The translations under genes were made by a program, and so were the position numbers. A stretch of 64,000 nt of DNA from the NCBI GenBank assembly GCA_028829895.1, contig CM054182.1:16049501-16113500 (forward strand), read 5' to 3'. Under the pieces are notes generated by a model that was not told the DNA's origin, made no database searches, and was given only the letters and a program-made list of their open reading frames with translations. Numbering within the stretch: position 1 is the stretch's first letter; every line of letters begins with the position of its first letter. The DNA is from Sinotaia quadrata (lineage: Eukaryota; Mollusca; Gastropoda; Architaenioglossa; Viviparidae). Shown in pieces: positions 51,101 through 62,439 of the stretch.

Positions 51101-54100
51101 TTCATTATCCCTTAATTTTTAATCATTTGATTACTTCGAATTTTTTTATAATAAATAAAATCGTAGTAATCTAAAAAATATTAATTAATAGTCTTCATTT
51201 TAGTGGTCTAGATATCGTAAAATTATTAATTAATAGTCTTTTGTTTGTGGTCTAAACATTGTAAAATTATTAATTAATAGTCTTTTGTTTGTGGTCTAAA
51301 CATTGTAAAATTATTAATTAATAGTCTTTTGTTTGTGGTCTAAACATTGTAAAATTATTAATTAATAGTCTTTTGTTTGTGGTCTAAACATCGTAAAATT
51401 ATTAATTAATAGTCTTTTGTTTGTGGTCTAAACATCGTAAAATTATTAATTAATAGTCTTTTGTTTGTGGTCTAAACATTTTAAAATTATTAATTAATAG
51501 TCTTTTGTTTGTGGTCTAAACATTGTAAAATTATTAATTAATAGTCTTTTGTTTGTGGTCTAAACATCGTAAAATTATTAATTAATAGTCTTTTGTTTGT
51601 GGTCTAAACATCGTAAAAATATTAATTAATAGTCTTTTGTTTGTGATCTAAACATCATAAAATTATTCGAAACCATTTCATCGAAACATTACTTTCAAGA
51701 ATGACAAAAATTTGTTAAATGTCATCTTTGTATTTGCAGCAACACATTATCCAAATGTACTTCAACAAACAGAAATTTCCCTCATCGACCAAAGCACGTG
51801 CAAACGTCCTGACTATTATGGTCGCCTAATCCTTGAACACATGATGTGTGCGGGCGAGGAAGAAGGCGGCACTGGTATATGCTTTGTAAGTGAATAACTG
51901 CTATCACATGATATTTGTGAAACTAGTGACCTGGGCATAGTGATTTTTTGGAATTAACAACAGAGTCAATGACAACCATCAGATGATATTTTGAAATTCG
52001 TAGTAAATTTAATGATTTTCCTTTTGATGATATAATTAAAATGTGAAATAAAAATAATGACCTCATTCAGGTAGCATTACAGGCATGTTTCAATTCCTAT
52101 TATAAGAGTATTTGCAAGTTCTACTTTTGATAGATTAATATTATTTCAGTGACTGGTGAAAAGATATTCTATATGTCATCAAGTTATAGATTTATTAAAG
52201 ACTAAAATTAATGACCTCAAAAGTTCAATTCATAGCTGTATCTTAGTTTAAGATTTACCATCCTTTGAATTGTGGGTATTTTGAATCTTCTAGGAGTATG
52301 TATGTATGTATATATATGTATGTATGTATGTATGTTTGTATATATGTATGTATGTATGCATGTATATATGTATGTGTGTATGTATATATGTATGTATGTG
52401 TGACAGACTTCTGACCAGAATTCTGTGTTACGAACTTCTGACCCACATCCGAAACTCGAATATCATATTCGAATTGAATTCCTTTGTTAGAACCCTCCCG
52501 TCATGCACCGCATGAGGAAAAAACAATAGTGAGTTCATCCCTTGCTATGTAACTTTAGCCAACAGTCAAGAAAGTTCGAATCAACAACATACCTCATGAT
52601 CTAGTCACGTGATGCATTCATGCACTACAATAAATACTCTTGACGCGGTAATATTCTTTACTCGCCACCCCAGACCGGCCGACATACACACGAGCACCTT
52701 GCTAGTCGCCGAATATCTTGCTGAGTCGGAAAGGAACATAGGAACCCGTCTTGTGCAGTAAAGTCTACTTTAAGAAGGTAACACGTCTACTTCTTACAAT
52801 GATATTGCATTTTACTATTTGTATTTTTGTATATGAATTTATGTATGTATTTTATGCGAATTATTGCAATTTTCCTCCAAGCATTCGATAGAATGACTAA
52901 AGCCTAAAGATTTCATTGTATATAAATTAATTGTAACTTTTAACTTTAATTTGTATAAACCTTAATTCTCTTGTGCCACAGAAACGTCTGTGCACATTGC
53001 GAATTTCTATGTAATTCAAATGATTCTCTTGCATGTAATTTCATTGTTAATTCATAAAGCGCTCATATTTAATTTGAATTATATTTTGTTCTCCTTGTAG
53101 GAATTCCATTTTTGATAAAGTAAATGTTGGAAATTCATACGTTCATGTAATGTTAAAATTAACACACATGTGAATTATATTGTATCTTTTATGAATATAA
53201 ATATATTGTAAAGGACACAATAGTCGAAGATTTAAAACTAAGCGCATTGTATCAATCACACGTGCTTGGATGATTTGCGAATGTAAACGCGAATCACTCA
53301 TAGAACCACACTATCATTTCAGACCGGGTTCTTCTTCTCTGCCTTATAATACGTTCTACGTATTATTGCCACCTTTGCTCACTTGGATGCATGTTCCTTA
53401 GTGGAACTCTTGATGAATGACGTACAATTCCGTGTTGCCATTGTTGTTGATGCTATGCTATGACGGATCGCTAGTGTGACGAGTCGGGAGACGACTAGTC
53501 TACTGGAAACTACGATCGTACAGTGCAAGCATCGCTTGATACGTGGAAGGATCGAACTGTCCTTAGACCACGTGTACATGTACATCAAGACTACTGAGAA
53601 AGATGAGTAACTAAAACCGAACTCTGAATCAATCGAAAGTGCTGGCAAAAATAACTCTTAAACATTTAACACTCAAGCCAATTGAACTCGCCTTAGTTTA
53701 GATCTGAAGCTGTGTCTTCGTAATTGATTGTTATTGTTAAATATTAACTATTAAATTCTTTATTTGTTAATACCTCTTTCGTAGTGATTTTTATGCATAT
53801 AGACCTAATTCGTGGTTTGGATGGGGGATCGACTGAGCTGAATATAACCTTTTGAATGCATAAAGATTTAAGACAGTGTTAACGGTTTCCAAACCGGCTA
53901 TTGTACACAAGTTGTCTGTTCGTGAATCTGTTTGTCTGTACTACAAAGGCGCATATTCATATGAGACGAAAGATAATTTGAGCAACCAGTCTGTTTAAGG
54001 AAAGAGGAGAAATTAATTTATCTAATTAAATTAAAGTCTGTAAAATTCCTAAGCAGGGTCTTTAAATAAATACTGGACATGTAATAGTATGTATGTATGT

Positions 54101-54481
54101 ATATATGTATGTATGTGTATATATGTGTGCTCTTGTACGCGCGCGCTTGTGTGTTTGTCCGATTTGACTCAATTTCTGGTTGACATTCTTCTGGTCGTTG
54201 CAATGTCTGTCAGTCAAAAATGATTACTAATGATATGCCCATAAGGTTTAACTATAAGACTAAGGTTAATACACTCCTGTTACTGTTAAATGTTGTAATG
54301 TGTAGTAGATATTTGTATCATTATACTGTGTAGTAGATATTTTTATCATTATATCGTGACGTATGATGGTGTCTTGTGTTATCAACCAAAAGAGCAAAGC
54401 GACAAATATCCAAAGGATTTATTTAGTATAAATGAAATGTGTAACAAACATTAAAATGTTTTCTTTAAAGAGATACATTGC

Positions 54482-54554
<73 letters not shown>

Positions 54555-57500
54555 TTGCAGGGAGACTCTGGCGGGCCGCTTGTGGTTAAGGAGAAGACAG
54601 GTTGGGTTCAGTACGGCATTTCGTCATGGATTGCGGAACCGTGTGGTGGTATGATCTTTATTTTTTATTATTATCATCAAGCCACCAACGTCACCATCAA
54701 GACATCAACGTCATCATCAAACAACTAACATCATAAACAAACCACCAATGCCAGCAAGAAACCATACCATACGAGTTGTCAGACGGCTTGATGAAATCGC
54801 ACTTCTAATACATTTCTTGTCATTCTTCTCAGAGATAATACATAAACTTTTTCCATTTATCATACCTGAATGCGGCCCCCACATGTGCGTGTGTATCTTG
54901 CAAACAAAACATTTGAAATTTTCTGCAATGCCCAAAATTGAATAGTACACCGGAACACGTTACATACACAACGTTCAATCTCAATGAGTGCACATTCCAT
55001 AAGCAAGTTAATAACTTAGTTAAATATCTCTCACACTCACAGAATACATGAACACCATTCTTATCTAATCGGACACTTACAGGACACCTGAACTAATTTG
55101 TTATCTAATCTCACACTGATAGGACACCTGAACTAAATTGTTATCTAATCTCACACTGATAGGACACACGAAGTAAATTGTTATCTAATCTCACACTGAC
55201 AGGACACACGAAGTAAATTGTTATATAATCTCACACTGACAGGACACACGAAGTAAATTGTTATCTAATCTCACACTGATAGGACACGCGAACTAAATTG
55301 TTATCTAATCTCACACTGACAGGACACACGAACTAAATTGTTATATAATCTCACACTGACAGGACACACGAAGTAAATTGTTATCTAATCTCACACTGAT
55401 AGGACACGCGAACTAAATTGTTATCTAATCTCACACTGATAGGACATGCGAACTAAATTGTTATCTAATCTCACACTGATAGGACACGCGAACTAAATTG
55501 TTATCTAATCTCACACTGATAGGACACACGAAGTAAATTTTTATTTAATCTCGACGTCGTAGTGACATAATCCGGAGATAAAGTTTGTTTTTTTAAATAC
55601 AACCATTAGTTTGTGTTAGAACCCGGATGTGGGGGAAAATACCTCCAGTCAGTGATTTCAATCTTGAAGGGTGTGATGAAATGAAAAAAAATAATTACAA
55701 TAATATTAAAAGAATTAGTTGCTAGGTATTGTGCTAAATTTCAGAAGAAATTCTAAACCTAATTAAAGTTTAGATCATATGACATCTTTGATAAGAAAAC
55801 AATTCTGTTCTGCATCCGAATATGGTTAAGTTTTTAGTTTTCCGGTGAAGTCCAAACTACTACAGATGAAAACAGAACAATCTGTCACAGATCTCTGTTT
55901 CATACAACCAGACGTTACCGACCGTTTCTCAGGTAACCAGAATAAAAAATGAATTATGTCTGGTTACAAAGTACCGAGTAACTGCGAGGCAAGAAGAAAA
56001 ACGTCTGGTTACAAAATACCGAGTCACAGCAAAGCAACTAGAATAATAATTGAAAAATGTCTTATTACAAAAAACAAGATTCATTTGTGTAATCATTCAC
56101 TGATGAAATATGTGGAGAAGCTCTCAAGAATGAGGTTAATTAATATTAACAAACGGCAAAAACTCAAACATATTATACTATATGCAATGAATTCTGAATT
56201 CTTTATGATGGATATGGTACAGATGACTGGGTTCACAGCTGTTCAAGTAGCAGTTATACAATAGCACATATGACTTGGTACACACCTAATTAAATGGCAG
56301 ATATAAATTTTACAGGTACATACAAATAAGTATTAGAAAACGGTCATTTTACAAGGCAGAGTTCTAAATTTTAAATTCGAGTTTTATTTTGATATATTTA
56401 TTTAATATTTTTCTGACTGGAGATTAACTTCCGAATTGGATTTTCATTTCGAAGAATCTGTAATTTATAGGCAGTGCTATAAGTGTGCAAAATTCTAACT
56501 TGGAGTTTTATTTGAAAACATCTATAATATATTGGTAGTACTATGCAAGCTATTCAGTACATGGGTATATGATCCTCTTGCAGCATCTTACACTATCTTT
56601 GCTTCACCTCACAAAGTCGACACGATTGGGAACGCGTCTCGGCTAGGGCATCCCATAATTCGACAGTAATTTACCAATTAATATATTTAAAACACGATAT
56701 AAACGTGTCTGCTATGACATCCAATAACTCAACAATAATTATAATTTACCATTGTCAGGAATTTTATATAGTTAGTGTATCGGTACGATAGAGGTGTCAG
56801 TAAAAGTTGTCTTTCTTGACAAACTACAAATACTCTGAGTCACGGTTGTATTTCTTCTGCAGTGAAATCATTCAGCAACATTGATTTAATTAATTATCAA
56901 ATCAGTATTACACTTTGGAGGAGAATTAAGATGGAGGTGAAATATAGACTCTTCATTTGTAAAGATATTTAATCTATCAACATTTATTCTCACAAATTCT
57001 GGAAGATAAAACACCATTGATTGATTGTTGTTATTAACTTGGGGGATTGGGGTGCTTTCGGCTTCCGCCGATTTTGCGCTAAGAAAAAAGGTGGAAAGGA
57101 GGGGGGCTTCATAGACAAGTCAGCGTCAAAGTAGAATTTTTAAGTCAACCTTGTAGTGTGGTTGATCGCTCATCCGTGGCAAACCCGTCTGGCTCGACAA
57201 AGGCGGACTTTAACCCTGGTATTCCGTGGGCTAAAGTCGTGGTTTATGTTGTTGCTGTTGTTCTCGATGGTTTGAGTGGAAGGGTGGGTGGGAGTGGGTG
57301 TCTTACAGATCCCAGGCTAGCAGCACACAAAGTCTAGGGTGTGCGTGCGCACGGGACGTTCACCCTCCTCACTGGTGGTGTTGTCGGCGTTGTTGTTGGT
57401 GCTGTTGTCGCGGCTGTCCCCAGGGTCCGTTGGGACGCTCGCAAATAGGAACTGGCGGCCAGTACAGATGAATTGATTGAATGTAGGGAGCGCTTCCGGC

Positions 57501-60500
57501 TTCCGCCGCTTTCAGTACGGATGATCAAGAAGCAGCTGGATTATATGAGCAATGAGGTGATTAAAATATCTCCATTGATGAATTGACTGATTGATTATCT
57601 CTTCTGTACACACACTACCAACATTCAAATGTTACGCAGACGGGGGATGACACCCCCCCCAGATCGTTAACCTTTTAGGAAAGTGTGACTCCTTTGGGCA
57701 GCCTTCACTCCTTATGGTTATTATTTATTAATTGATAACACATAAGAAATTACAAGTGATAGAGAATCTTAATTTATAGTTATTAATATAATTCTCCCAT
57801 AAGACTAACATGTCAGTCACTTGGTGGATTATAAGAGTGTCGTAACACTATACACAGTAATAAGATGACATATGACCTTTCTGCAGATGGAAACGTCTTA
57901 CAAAATTAGTAATGAAAATCCGTCTCTTATTTATATTTAATGAGCCCCCATCCAGCTTTATTATTCCAGTTTAATATATGTGCAAGAAGGTTAATAAATT
58001 TTACAATAAAGTTATTAAATCAACAATCAAATATGCAACATATGAATATAATCAAAGAGTATTGACATTTACATCACTTCACAAAATTGTATGATTAAGT
58101 GTCAGATACTCAATCAATTATCCTAGAATAAACATCAGCAGTCAAATTAAAGTGTATATAATCATAGATAATTGTTTCATCATTGAAATGAGAGTGGAGT
58201 TATAGAGAGATAATTATAGTCAATTGTAAATAACCTTTTCAATGAGTGTAGATGGAGCTGGCATATGTTCACAATCACGTGGTTTGCAACAAGTCACTTT
58301 CTTTCTTATAAGAAACGTACCCCTTCTAGGCACACTATGCACAATACATAATTGTTCCAAAATGTTTGATGCGTTCGCAAGCACAATTTTGGAGAATTGT
58401 CCAGAACTTTGTATGCACTATCAAGCACATCAGGAGGAGTATTCCCAAATCTTCTTGTGTGTTATTCAAACACACTATAAGGGGTGTTCAAGAAACTTTC
58501 AGGAATTCTCGAGACCAAACTCAAGCTTCAATTTCTGCCATATTGGCTCTCAAACAGAATTAAGAGGAATCAACTTATAGCCAAACGTTTATTGATAAGT
58601 TTGATGACAACACTGGATACAACACCGTGGTCTGATAGTAGTCACTGCAATCCAAAGTAGATACACGGTTACAAACTAAAACTAGGCTCACTCCTTTCTG
58701 CAAAAGTCAAATTAAGGGCAGCACTAAGTTTCAGGCTGATTTTCTCTCTACACTCTTTACTCTCGTACACACATTCTCAACTTCCTAATATTCATTAGCC
58801 AGATACACAAACAGCACAAGAAATATATCATCATTCAAAATTCACAAGTATAATGTACAACATATTCAAATTAGTGAAGAATGATTCAGTTACATAAAAC
58901 ATTCTTCAATTCAAATAATAGATCACTAACAAACGTATGAAATATTTCTCAGTCCATTCTTTCTTTATCAGTCAGTAAACTTACCATAAGTTAATAATTG
59001 CCTTTATGTCTGGATCTGAGATGTCAGAATCAAAGAGATTAGAATATAGAACTTTCTTCAACAGTGCTTTCACTTCTTTCAGACATCACAAATTCTAAAT
59101 AAAGTCATGGTGTTTTCACTCCTTTTACACGTCACAAATACTAAAAATTTCGTAGTGTTTTCACTTCTTTCAGACGTCACAAATACTAAAGTGTTTCAGT
59201 TGTAGTTACAGCGTATGTAGGATATTTCAGCTCATACAGTATCGGTATATTATCTAATTGCATATCACCTATTACTAGTCACTGGTAGAACACTGACCTC
59301 ATTCCGTATTACATACCAAACATTACTAGCTGAGGGTGGAACACTTACTTTATCACGTATAAATACCACACATTACTAGCTGAGGGTGGAACACTTACTT
59401 TATCACGTATAAATACCACACATTACTAGCTGTGGGTACAACACTTACCTCATCCGTATTAATACAACACATTACTAGCCGTGGGTGGAACACTGAACTC
59501 ACTATATATTTATATCTTTAGCTAAGCGCATCTTAGTGATATTCTGATCTTCAGTTAAGAGTATCTTAATAACATTTGCATCTACAGTTAAGTATCTCAG
59601 TAATATTTGTGTCTTTTATTAAGAGAATCTTAGTAATATTTGCATCTACCTATAAGTATCTTAGTAATATTTGTATCTTTAGCTATGAGTTTCTTAGCAA
59701 TATTTGTATCTTTAGTTAAGAGTGTATTAATAATATTTATATCTTTAGCTAAGAGTGTCTTAGTAATATTTGTATCTTTAGTAGTGTCTTAGTAATATTT
59801 GCATCTGCAGTTAAGAGTGTCTTAATAATATTTGCATCTGCAGTTAAGAGTGTCTTAGTAATGTTTGTATCTTTTGCTAAGAGTATCTTAGTTATATTTG
59901 CATCTGCAGTAGCAGTTATGAGTCATCTTAGTAATATTTGTATCTTTAATTAAGAGTGTCTTATTAATATTTGTAATTATAGCTAAGAGTGTCTTAGTAA
60001 TATTTGTATCTATGGCTAAGAGTGTCATAGTAATATTTGTAAAAATAGCTAAGAGTGTCTTAGTAATATTTGTATCAATAGCTAAGAGTGTCATAGTAAT
60101 ATTTGTATCTATAGCTAAGAGTGTCTTAGTAATATTTGTATCTATAGCTAAGAGTGTCTTAGTAATATTTGTATCTATAGCTAAGAATGTCTTAGTAATA
60201 TTTGTAAAAATATCTAAGAGTGTCTTAGTAATATTTGTATCAATAGCTAAGAGTGTCTTAGTAATATCTGTGTCTATAGCTAAGAGTGTCTTAGTAATAT
60301 TTGTAAAAATATCTAAGAGTGTCTTAGTAATATTTGTATCTATAGCTAAGTGTCTTAGTAATATTTGTATCAAAAGCTATGAGTGTCTTAGTAATATTTG
60401 TATCAATAGCTAAGAGTGTCTTAGTAATATTTGTATCTATAGCTAAGTGTCTTAGTAATATTTGTATCAAAAGCTATGAGTGTCTTAGTAATATTTGTAT

Positions 60501-60955
60501 CAATAGCTAAGAGTGTCTTAGTAATATTTGTATCTTTAGCTAAGAGTGTCATAATAATATTTGTATCAATAGCTAAGAGTGTCTTAGTAATATTTGTATC
60601 AAAAGCTATGAGTGTCTTAGTAATATTTGTATCAATAGCTAAGAGTGTCTTAGTAATATTTGTATCTTTAGCTAAGAATACTTTGGCATCATGAAGAATA
60701 CGGATGAAGGTGATGTGTTTTGCTTGGAAAACATTTTATTTAAAAAATTAGATTTCTACTTATAGCCAATTAATTTATTGGAGTTATCTTTCAGGTCTAG
60801 TGTATTTTCACTGTTATATAACAGCTCTAGGTGAAATGGTCTAATGCTAATTCAATATTTCTTAAATATTTACAGGTCCTAAAAGCCCAGGTGTATTCAC
60901 ACGGGTTGCAGACTATGTTCCATGGATCAAGGAAACTATATCCCGTCAAACTTAA
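44457..60955 (+). CDS. gene 2: secreted chymotrypsin/elastase-like S1A serine protease (6 exons)
   Basis: Six exons join in phase to 822 nt, 273 aa plus stop. A signal peptide (1-19) is followed by a short propeptide with Cys25, the cut GAGR|IVGG (38/39) and a 235 aa catalytic domain. The triad is His79 (TAAHC), Asp128 (NDIAL) and Ser221 (GDSGGP). The S1 pocket is not trypsin-like: position 189 is Gly (GICF), 216 is Ile (SWI), 226 is Gly (PGV), so a small or hydrophobic residue is expected before the cut. Cys25 should pair with the Cys of VVCLP, as in chymotrypsin. The usual Cys136-Cys201 pair is absent from both places. Intron sites match gene 1 after the His, after the GxG and before GDSGG. 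Likely secreted, perhaps digestive; the role is inference. Confidence 0.9.
45255..45660. repeat. minisatellite, about 33 bp x 12
   Basis: GATACTGAGTGTCATTTGGT then AAAGGGTGTCTGTT; some copies are shortened to ATAAATTTTCTGTT. Confidence 0.93.
45690..45975. repeat. minisatellite, about 56 bp x 5
   Basis: AATTAGTGAGTTACAAATTG, then CCACAGGTATTATTAACAGG and GAGAGGCGTCTCTAA. Confidence 0.93.
46065..46580. repeat. minisatellite, 40 bp x 12-13
   Basis: GTACTGCTCTCGCCAGCGTT then ACATTGGTGTTATAAGTAAA. Central copies are identical and the ends diverge. Confidence 0.95.
46640..47290 (+). mobile_element. family A-related fragment
   Basis: Collinear with 58600-59050: both have AAAAGTCAAATTAAG, then ACACATG or ACACA(C)ATTCTCAACTT, then ATTCACAAGTATAATGTACA, then TTCATTCTTTCTTTATCAGT or its near match. 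Confidence 0.65.
47524..47713 (+). CDS. gene 2 exon 2: propeptide and N-terminal catalytic part
   Basis: Acceptor CACTGTGCAG, entry phase 1. Encodes [18 protein letters not shown], then [26 protein letters not shown] and VLTAAHCFD. Donor GATAA|GTAAGT, exit phase 2. Confidence 0.95.
47714..48299 (+). other. gene 2 intron 2 (0.59 kb)
   Basis: Phase 2, GT-AG. Unique sequence and one CA microsatellite. Confidence 0.88.
48072..48192. repeat. (CA)n microsatellite upstream of exon 3
   Basis: Ends about 105 bp before the exon 3 acceptor. Confidence 0.95.
48300..48559 (+). CDS. gene 2 exon 3: middle catalytic part
   Basis: Acceptor TTTTAAACAG, entry phase 2. Encodes [23 protein letters not shown] with catalytic Asp128, VVCLPTD and [10 protein letters not shown]. 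Phe replaces the usual Trp in the GWG turn. Donor AAACT|GTATGT, exit phase 1. Confidence 0.93.
48890..49235. repeat. minisatellite, about 48 bp x 7
   Basis: AATTTACTTTAATTACAACA, then TTCTTGGCATAATTCGTGAA and ATGGATCC; TTTTATTAAAACA variants lie to the right. Confidence 0.9.
49335..49405 (+). mobile_element. short family A-like fragment
   Basis: Resembles 5720-5775: a GCTAAC or ACTAACG then CGCCTTTCAAA, then CTTCTTGCCACTTCAAATTC. About 65 bp. Confidence 0.45.
49855..50600. repeat. minisatellite, 33 bp x 22
   Basis: GGCCTGATTGCAAGACATAC then CTGATTACATACA, alternating with a CTTAATTACATACA variant. The 33 bp period keeps long frames open on both strands (over 210 codons each); these are not genes. 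Confidence 0.96.
50690..51070. repeat. minisatellite, 26-27 bp x 13
   Basis: ACCCGATATACAATTTGCCA then CAGTGT units, more diverged at the right edge. Confidence 0.93.
51190..51665. repeat. minisatellite, about 44 bp x 11
   Basis: TTAATTAATAGTCTTTTGTT then TGTGGTCTAAACAT(T/C)GTAAA; ends about 75 bp before the exon 4 acceptor. Confidence 0.95.
51740..51885 (+). CDS. gene 2 exon 4: S1 pocket part
   Basis: Acceptor TTGTATTTGCAG, entry phase 1. Encodes [39 protein letters not shown]. Gly in GICF falls at position 189. Donor TTT|GTAAGT, exit phase 0. Confidence 0.94.
52298..52400. repeat. (GTAT)n microsatellite
   Basis: Imperfect tetranucleotide run. A shorter relative is at 54090-54130. Confidence 0.9.
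54484..54552 (+). repeat. (GT)n run serving as the 3' splice-site tract
   Basis: About 33 GT units run into CCTTGCAG|GGAGAC, the acceptor of exon 5. It takes the place of a normal polypyrimidine tract. Confidence 0.95.
54561..54648 (+). CDS. gene 2 exon 5: catalytic Ser exon
   Basis: Acceptor TCCTTGCAG, entry phase 0. Encodes [20 protein letters not shown] then SSWIAEPCG. Ile in SWI falls at position 216. Donor TGGTG|GTATGA, exit phase 1. Confidence 0.94.
55055..55550. repeat. minisatellite, 40 bp x 12
   Basis: TTGTTATCTAATCTCACACT then GA(C/T)AGGACACACGAA(G/C)TAAA. Variant bases recur in blocks, which suggests larger duplications within the array. Confidence 0.94.
57030..57560. other. GC-richer patch in intron 5
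   Basis: CTTTCGGCTTCCGCCG near the left edge and CTTCCGGCTTCCGCCG near the right edge frame about 470 bp that are clearly richer in GC than the rest of the intron. It may be an inserted element. The minus-strand frame 57334-57528 has no domain that I know. Confidence 0.45.
57679..59180 (+). mobile_element. family A-related element, subfamily A'
   Basis: The left end reads CTTCACTCCTTATGGTTATT, which matches the reverse complement of the family A right end. Next come a GAGAATCTTAATTTATA-like block, GTAATGAAAATCCGTCTC and ATTAAATCAACAATCAAATA. From 58600 on it parallels 46640-47290. The right end is unclear. Confidence 0.6.
59300..59480. repeat. minisatellite, about 50 bp x 4
   Basis: ACATTACTAGCTGAGGGTGG then AACACTTACTTTATCACGTA. 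Confidence 0.88.
59510..60690. repeat. minisatellite, about 30 bp x 38
   Basis: TAGCTAAGAGTGTCTTAGTA then ATATTTGTATC. The left third is diverged and the right two thirds more uniform, with higher-order variants (AAAAATAT, CAAAAGCTATGAG). Confidence 0.95.
60876..60955 (+). CDS. gene 2 exon 6: C-terminus
   Basis: Acceptor AATATTTACAG, entry phase 1. Encodes [19 protein letters not shown] then ETISRQT and TAA at 60953-60955. The VPWI helix is the usual C-terminal end of S1A enzymes. Confidence 0.95.
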
Positions 60956-61222
60956 CTGACATACATATGTTGACATCGCATATTAATGGCCTGGCCAGTG
61001 GACATGTTTGACAATTAATCGTTTCGTTTTATTTTTTGTTCATTGTTTTGCTTGATGAGATCAGTGAATTGTTAACATCTTGATTTCTGTAATAAGATTT
61101 ACCACTTTACTGGACATTTACAGCGTACCAGTCACAGAAGAGTTACTCTTACGAGACGTGAAATGCAGATTTGGTCGTAAATATAAGTTGATGGCTATCA
61201 TTTAATTTGCGAGCGAAATCAT

Positions 61223-61228
61223 AATAAA
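61223..61228 (+). terminator. probable polyadenylation signal AATAAA of gene 2
   Basis: Canonical AATAAA 268 bp after the stop codon, a usual 3' UTR length. Confidence 0.5.
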
Positions 61229-61339
61229 TATTCTTGAAACAACAATTCAGAGAAACATGTTATTCATTGATATTTTGGCCCATGTAATTTTATTTGATTA
61301 TATCTAATTGCACAGCTTGGTGTTCTTGTATGTATTCAT

Positions 61340-61580
61340 ATTTGTCATCTCTGACCGATATATTGCTTTTTGTTGTTTTCTATGAGTTCGTACTTGTGAT
61401 CACTGGCTGGCATTTTGCGTTTTAATGTTTTCTATATGTGCTGTTGTATTGTCATCTCTGGCTGACATTTTTGCGTTTTGGTGTTTTCTATATGTGCTGT
61501 TGTATTGTCATCTCTGGCTGACATTTTGCGTTTGGTGTTTTCTGTATGTATTGTTGTCTTGATCTCTGACTGACGTTTTT
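61340..61580. repeat. minisatellite, about 55 bp x 4
   Basis: TCATCTCTGGCTGACATTTT, then GCGTTT and GGTGTTTTCTATATGTGCTG, lying just after the probable end of gene 2. Confidence 0.88.
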
Positions 61581-62029
61581 GCTAATATTCCTGTATGTGT
61601 TGTCTTGTCTCTTGCCTAAAGTTTTAATTATTGCACTAACAGTATTTTCAAGAAAAAGTGACAACACAAGGAAATATATGCAGGAAAGTTATCTGACTGA
61701 TTTACAAAAATATATTCACACACACTTAAGCAAATGATAAAATTTAAAATCTAATTGCATAAAATGCACAATCAATATAAACAAGACAATTTCTACACAT
61801 CAATATTAGAAATTATGGTAATACATGTATCAATACAATACACAATCAATGATACAAGTCAAAAAGGTAAATTAGAAAAAATCTGAAAGAGAAAATAGGG
61901 ATAGATAAAGCACAAGTTCTATATAGTGTTACACAAATAATGAGTGAGATAAGCGATATGTTAATTTGACTCTATGTCTATGCTAGGATAACTGAAGGAG
62001 TGTATAACATATAATCAAGCACTGTTGTA
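61581..62029. other. unannotated AT-rich spacer
   Basis: Nothing coding recognised. Confidence 0.5.
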
Positions 62030-62425
62030 AAGTACTGTTAAAAGTCTATGCTTTTTTTTGGATTATATTCATATGTTGTATATTTGATTGTTGATTTAAT
62101 AAATTTAGTAACCGTCTTGCACATATATAAACCGTTATGTTGGAATAATAGGGGTGGCTTTGGGCTCATTAAATATAAATAAATGACGGATTTTTATTAC
62201 TCCTTTAGTATACGTTTCCACCTGCAGAAACGTTTATGCAACAGTGAAACGTCAATCTTATTATTGTATAAAGAGCAGAGGTTTTACGACACCATTATAA
62301 TCCACCAAGTGTGAGGCATTATCTTGTGGGAGGATTATTAATAATTATAAATTAAAATTCTCGATCACTTTAAATTATTTATGTGTTATTAATTAAGCAT
62401 AATGAGTGGAGGGTGCCTAGAAGTG
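62030..62425 (-). mobile_element. family A' left-end fragment, inverted
   Basis: Reverse complement of about 57680-58060. It shares TATTTGATTGTTGATTTAAT, ATTAAATATAAATAAATGAC-like sequence and the terminal GGGTGCC near the edge. Confidence 0.7.
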
Positions 62426-62439
62426 TCACACAACATTTG

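Larger units (their letters stand above)
48560..51739 (+). other. gene 2 intron 3 (3.2 kb)
   Basis: Phase 1, GT-AG. Four arrays account for more than half of it. 48560-48890 and 49400-49850 are unclassified unique sequence. Confidence 0.85.
51886..54560 (+). other. gene 2 intron 4 (2.7 kb)
   Basis: Phase 0, GT-AG. Two GTAT-rich simple repeats and a GT run at the acceptor. 52400-54060 is unique and unclassified. It might include a decayed retroelement end, since it has a TATA-like AATAAATACTCTTG at about 52630, but no terminal repeats were found. Confidence 0.8.
54649..60875 (+). other. gene 2 intron 5 (6.2 kb)
   Basis: Phase 1, GT-AG. Gene 1 has no intron at this site. It contains two large arrays, a family A-like element and a GC-richer patch; 55560-57030 is unclassified. 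Confidence 0.85.

Noticed and set aside
52400..53900. Possible solo LTR or retroelement end in gene 2 intron 4
   Set aside because: It has promoter-like and polyadenylation-like motifs, but I found no paired termini, target-site duplication, primer binding site or coding remnants.
55956..56264. Open frame of 102 codons in gene 2 intron 5
   Set aside because: No recognisable domain; it begins in a short local duplication (GTCTGGTTACAAA twice).
59888..60694. Open frames with [15 protein letters not shown] and [15 protein letters not shown] repeats
   Set aside because: Translation of the 30 bp array on either strand; intronic in gene 2 and without family resemblance.
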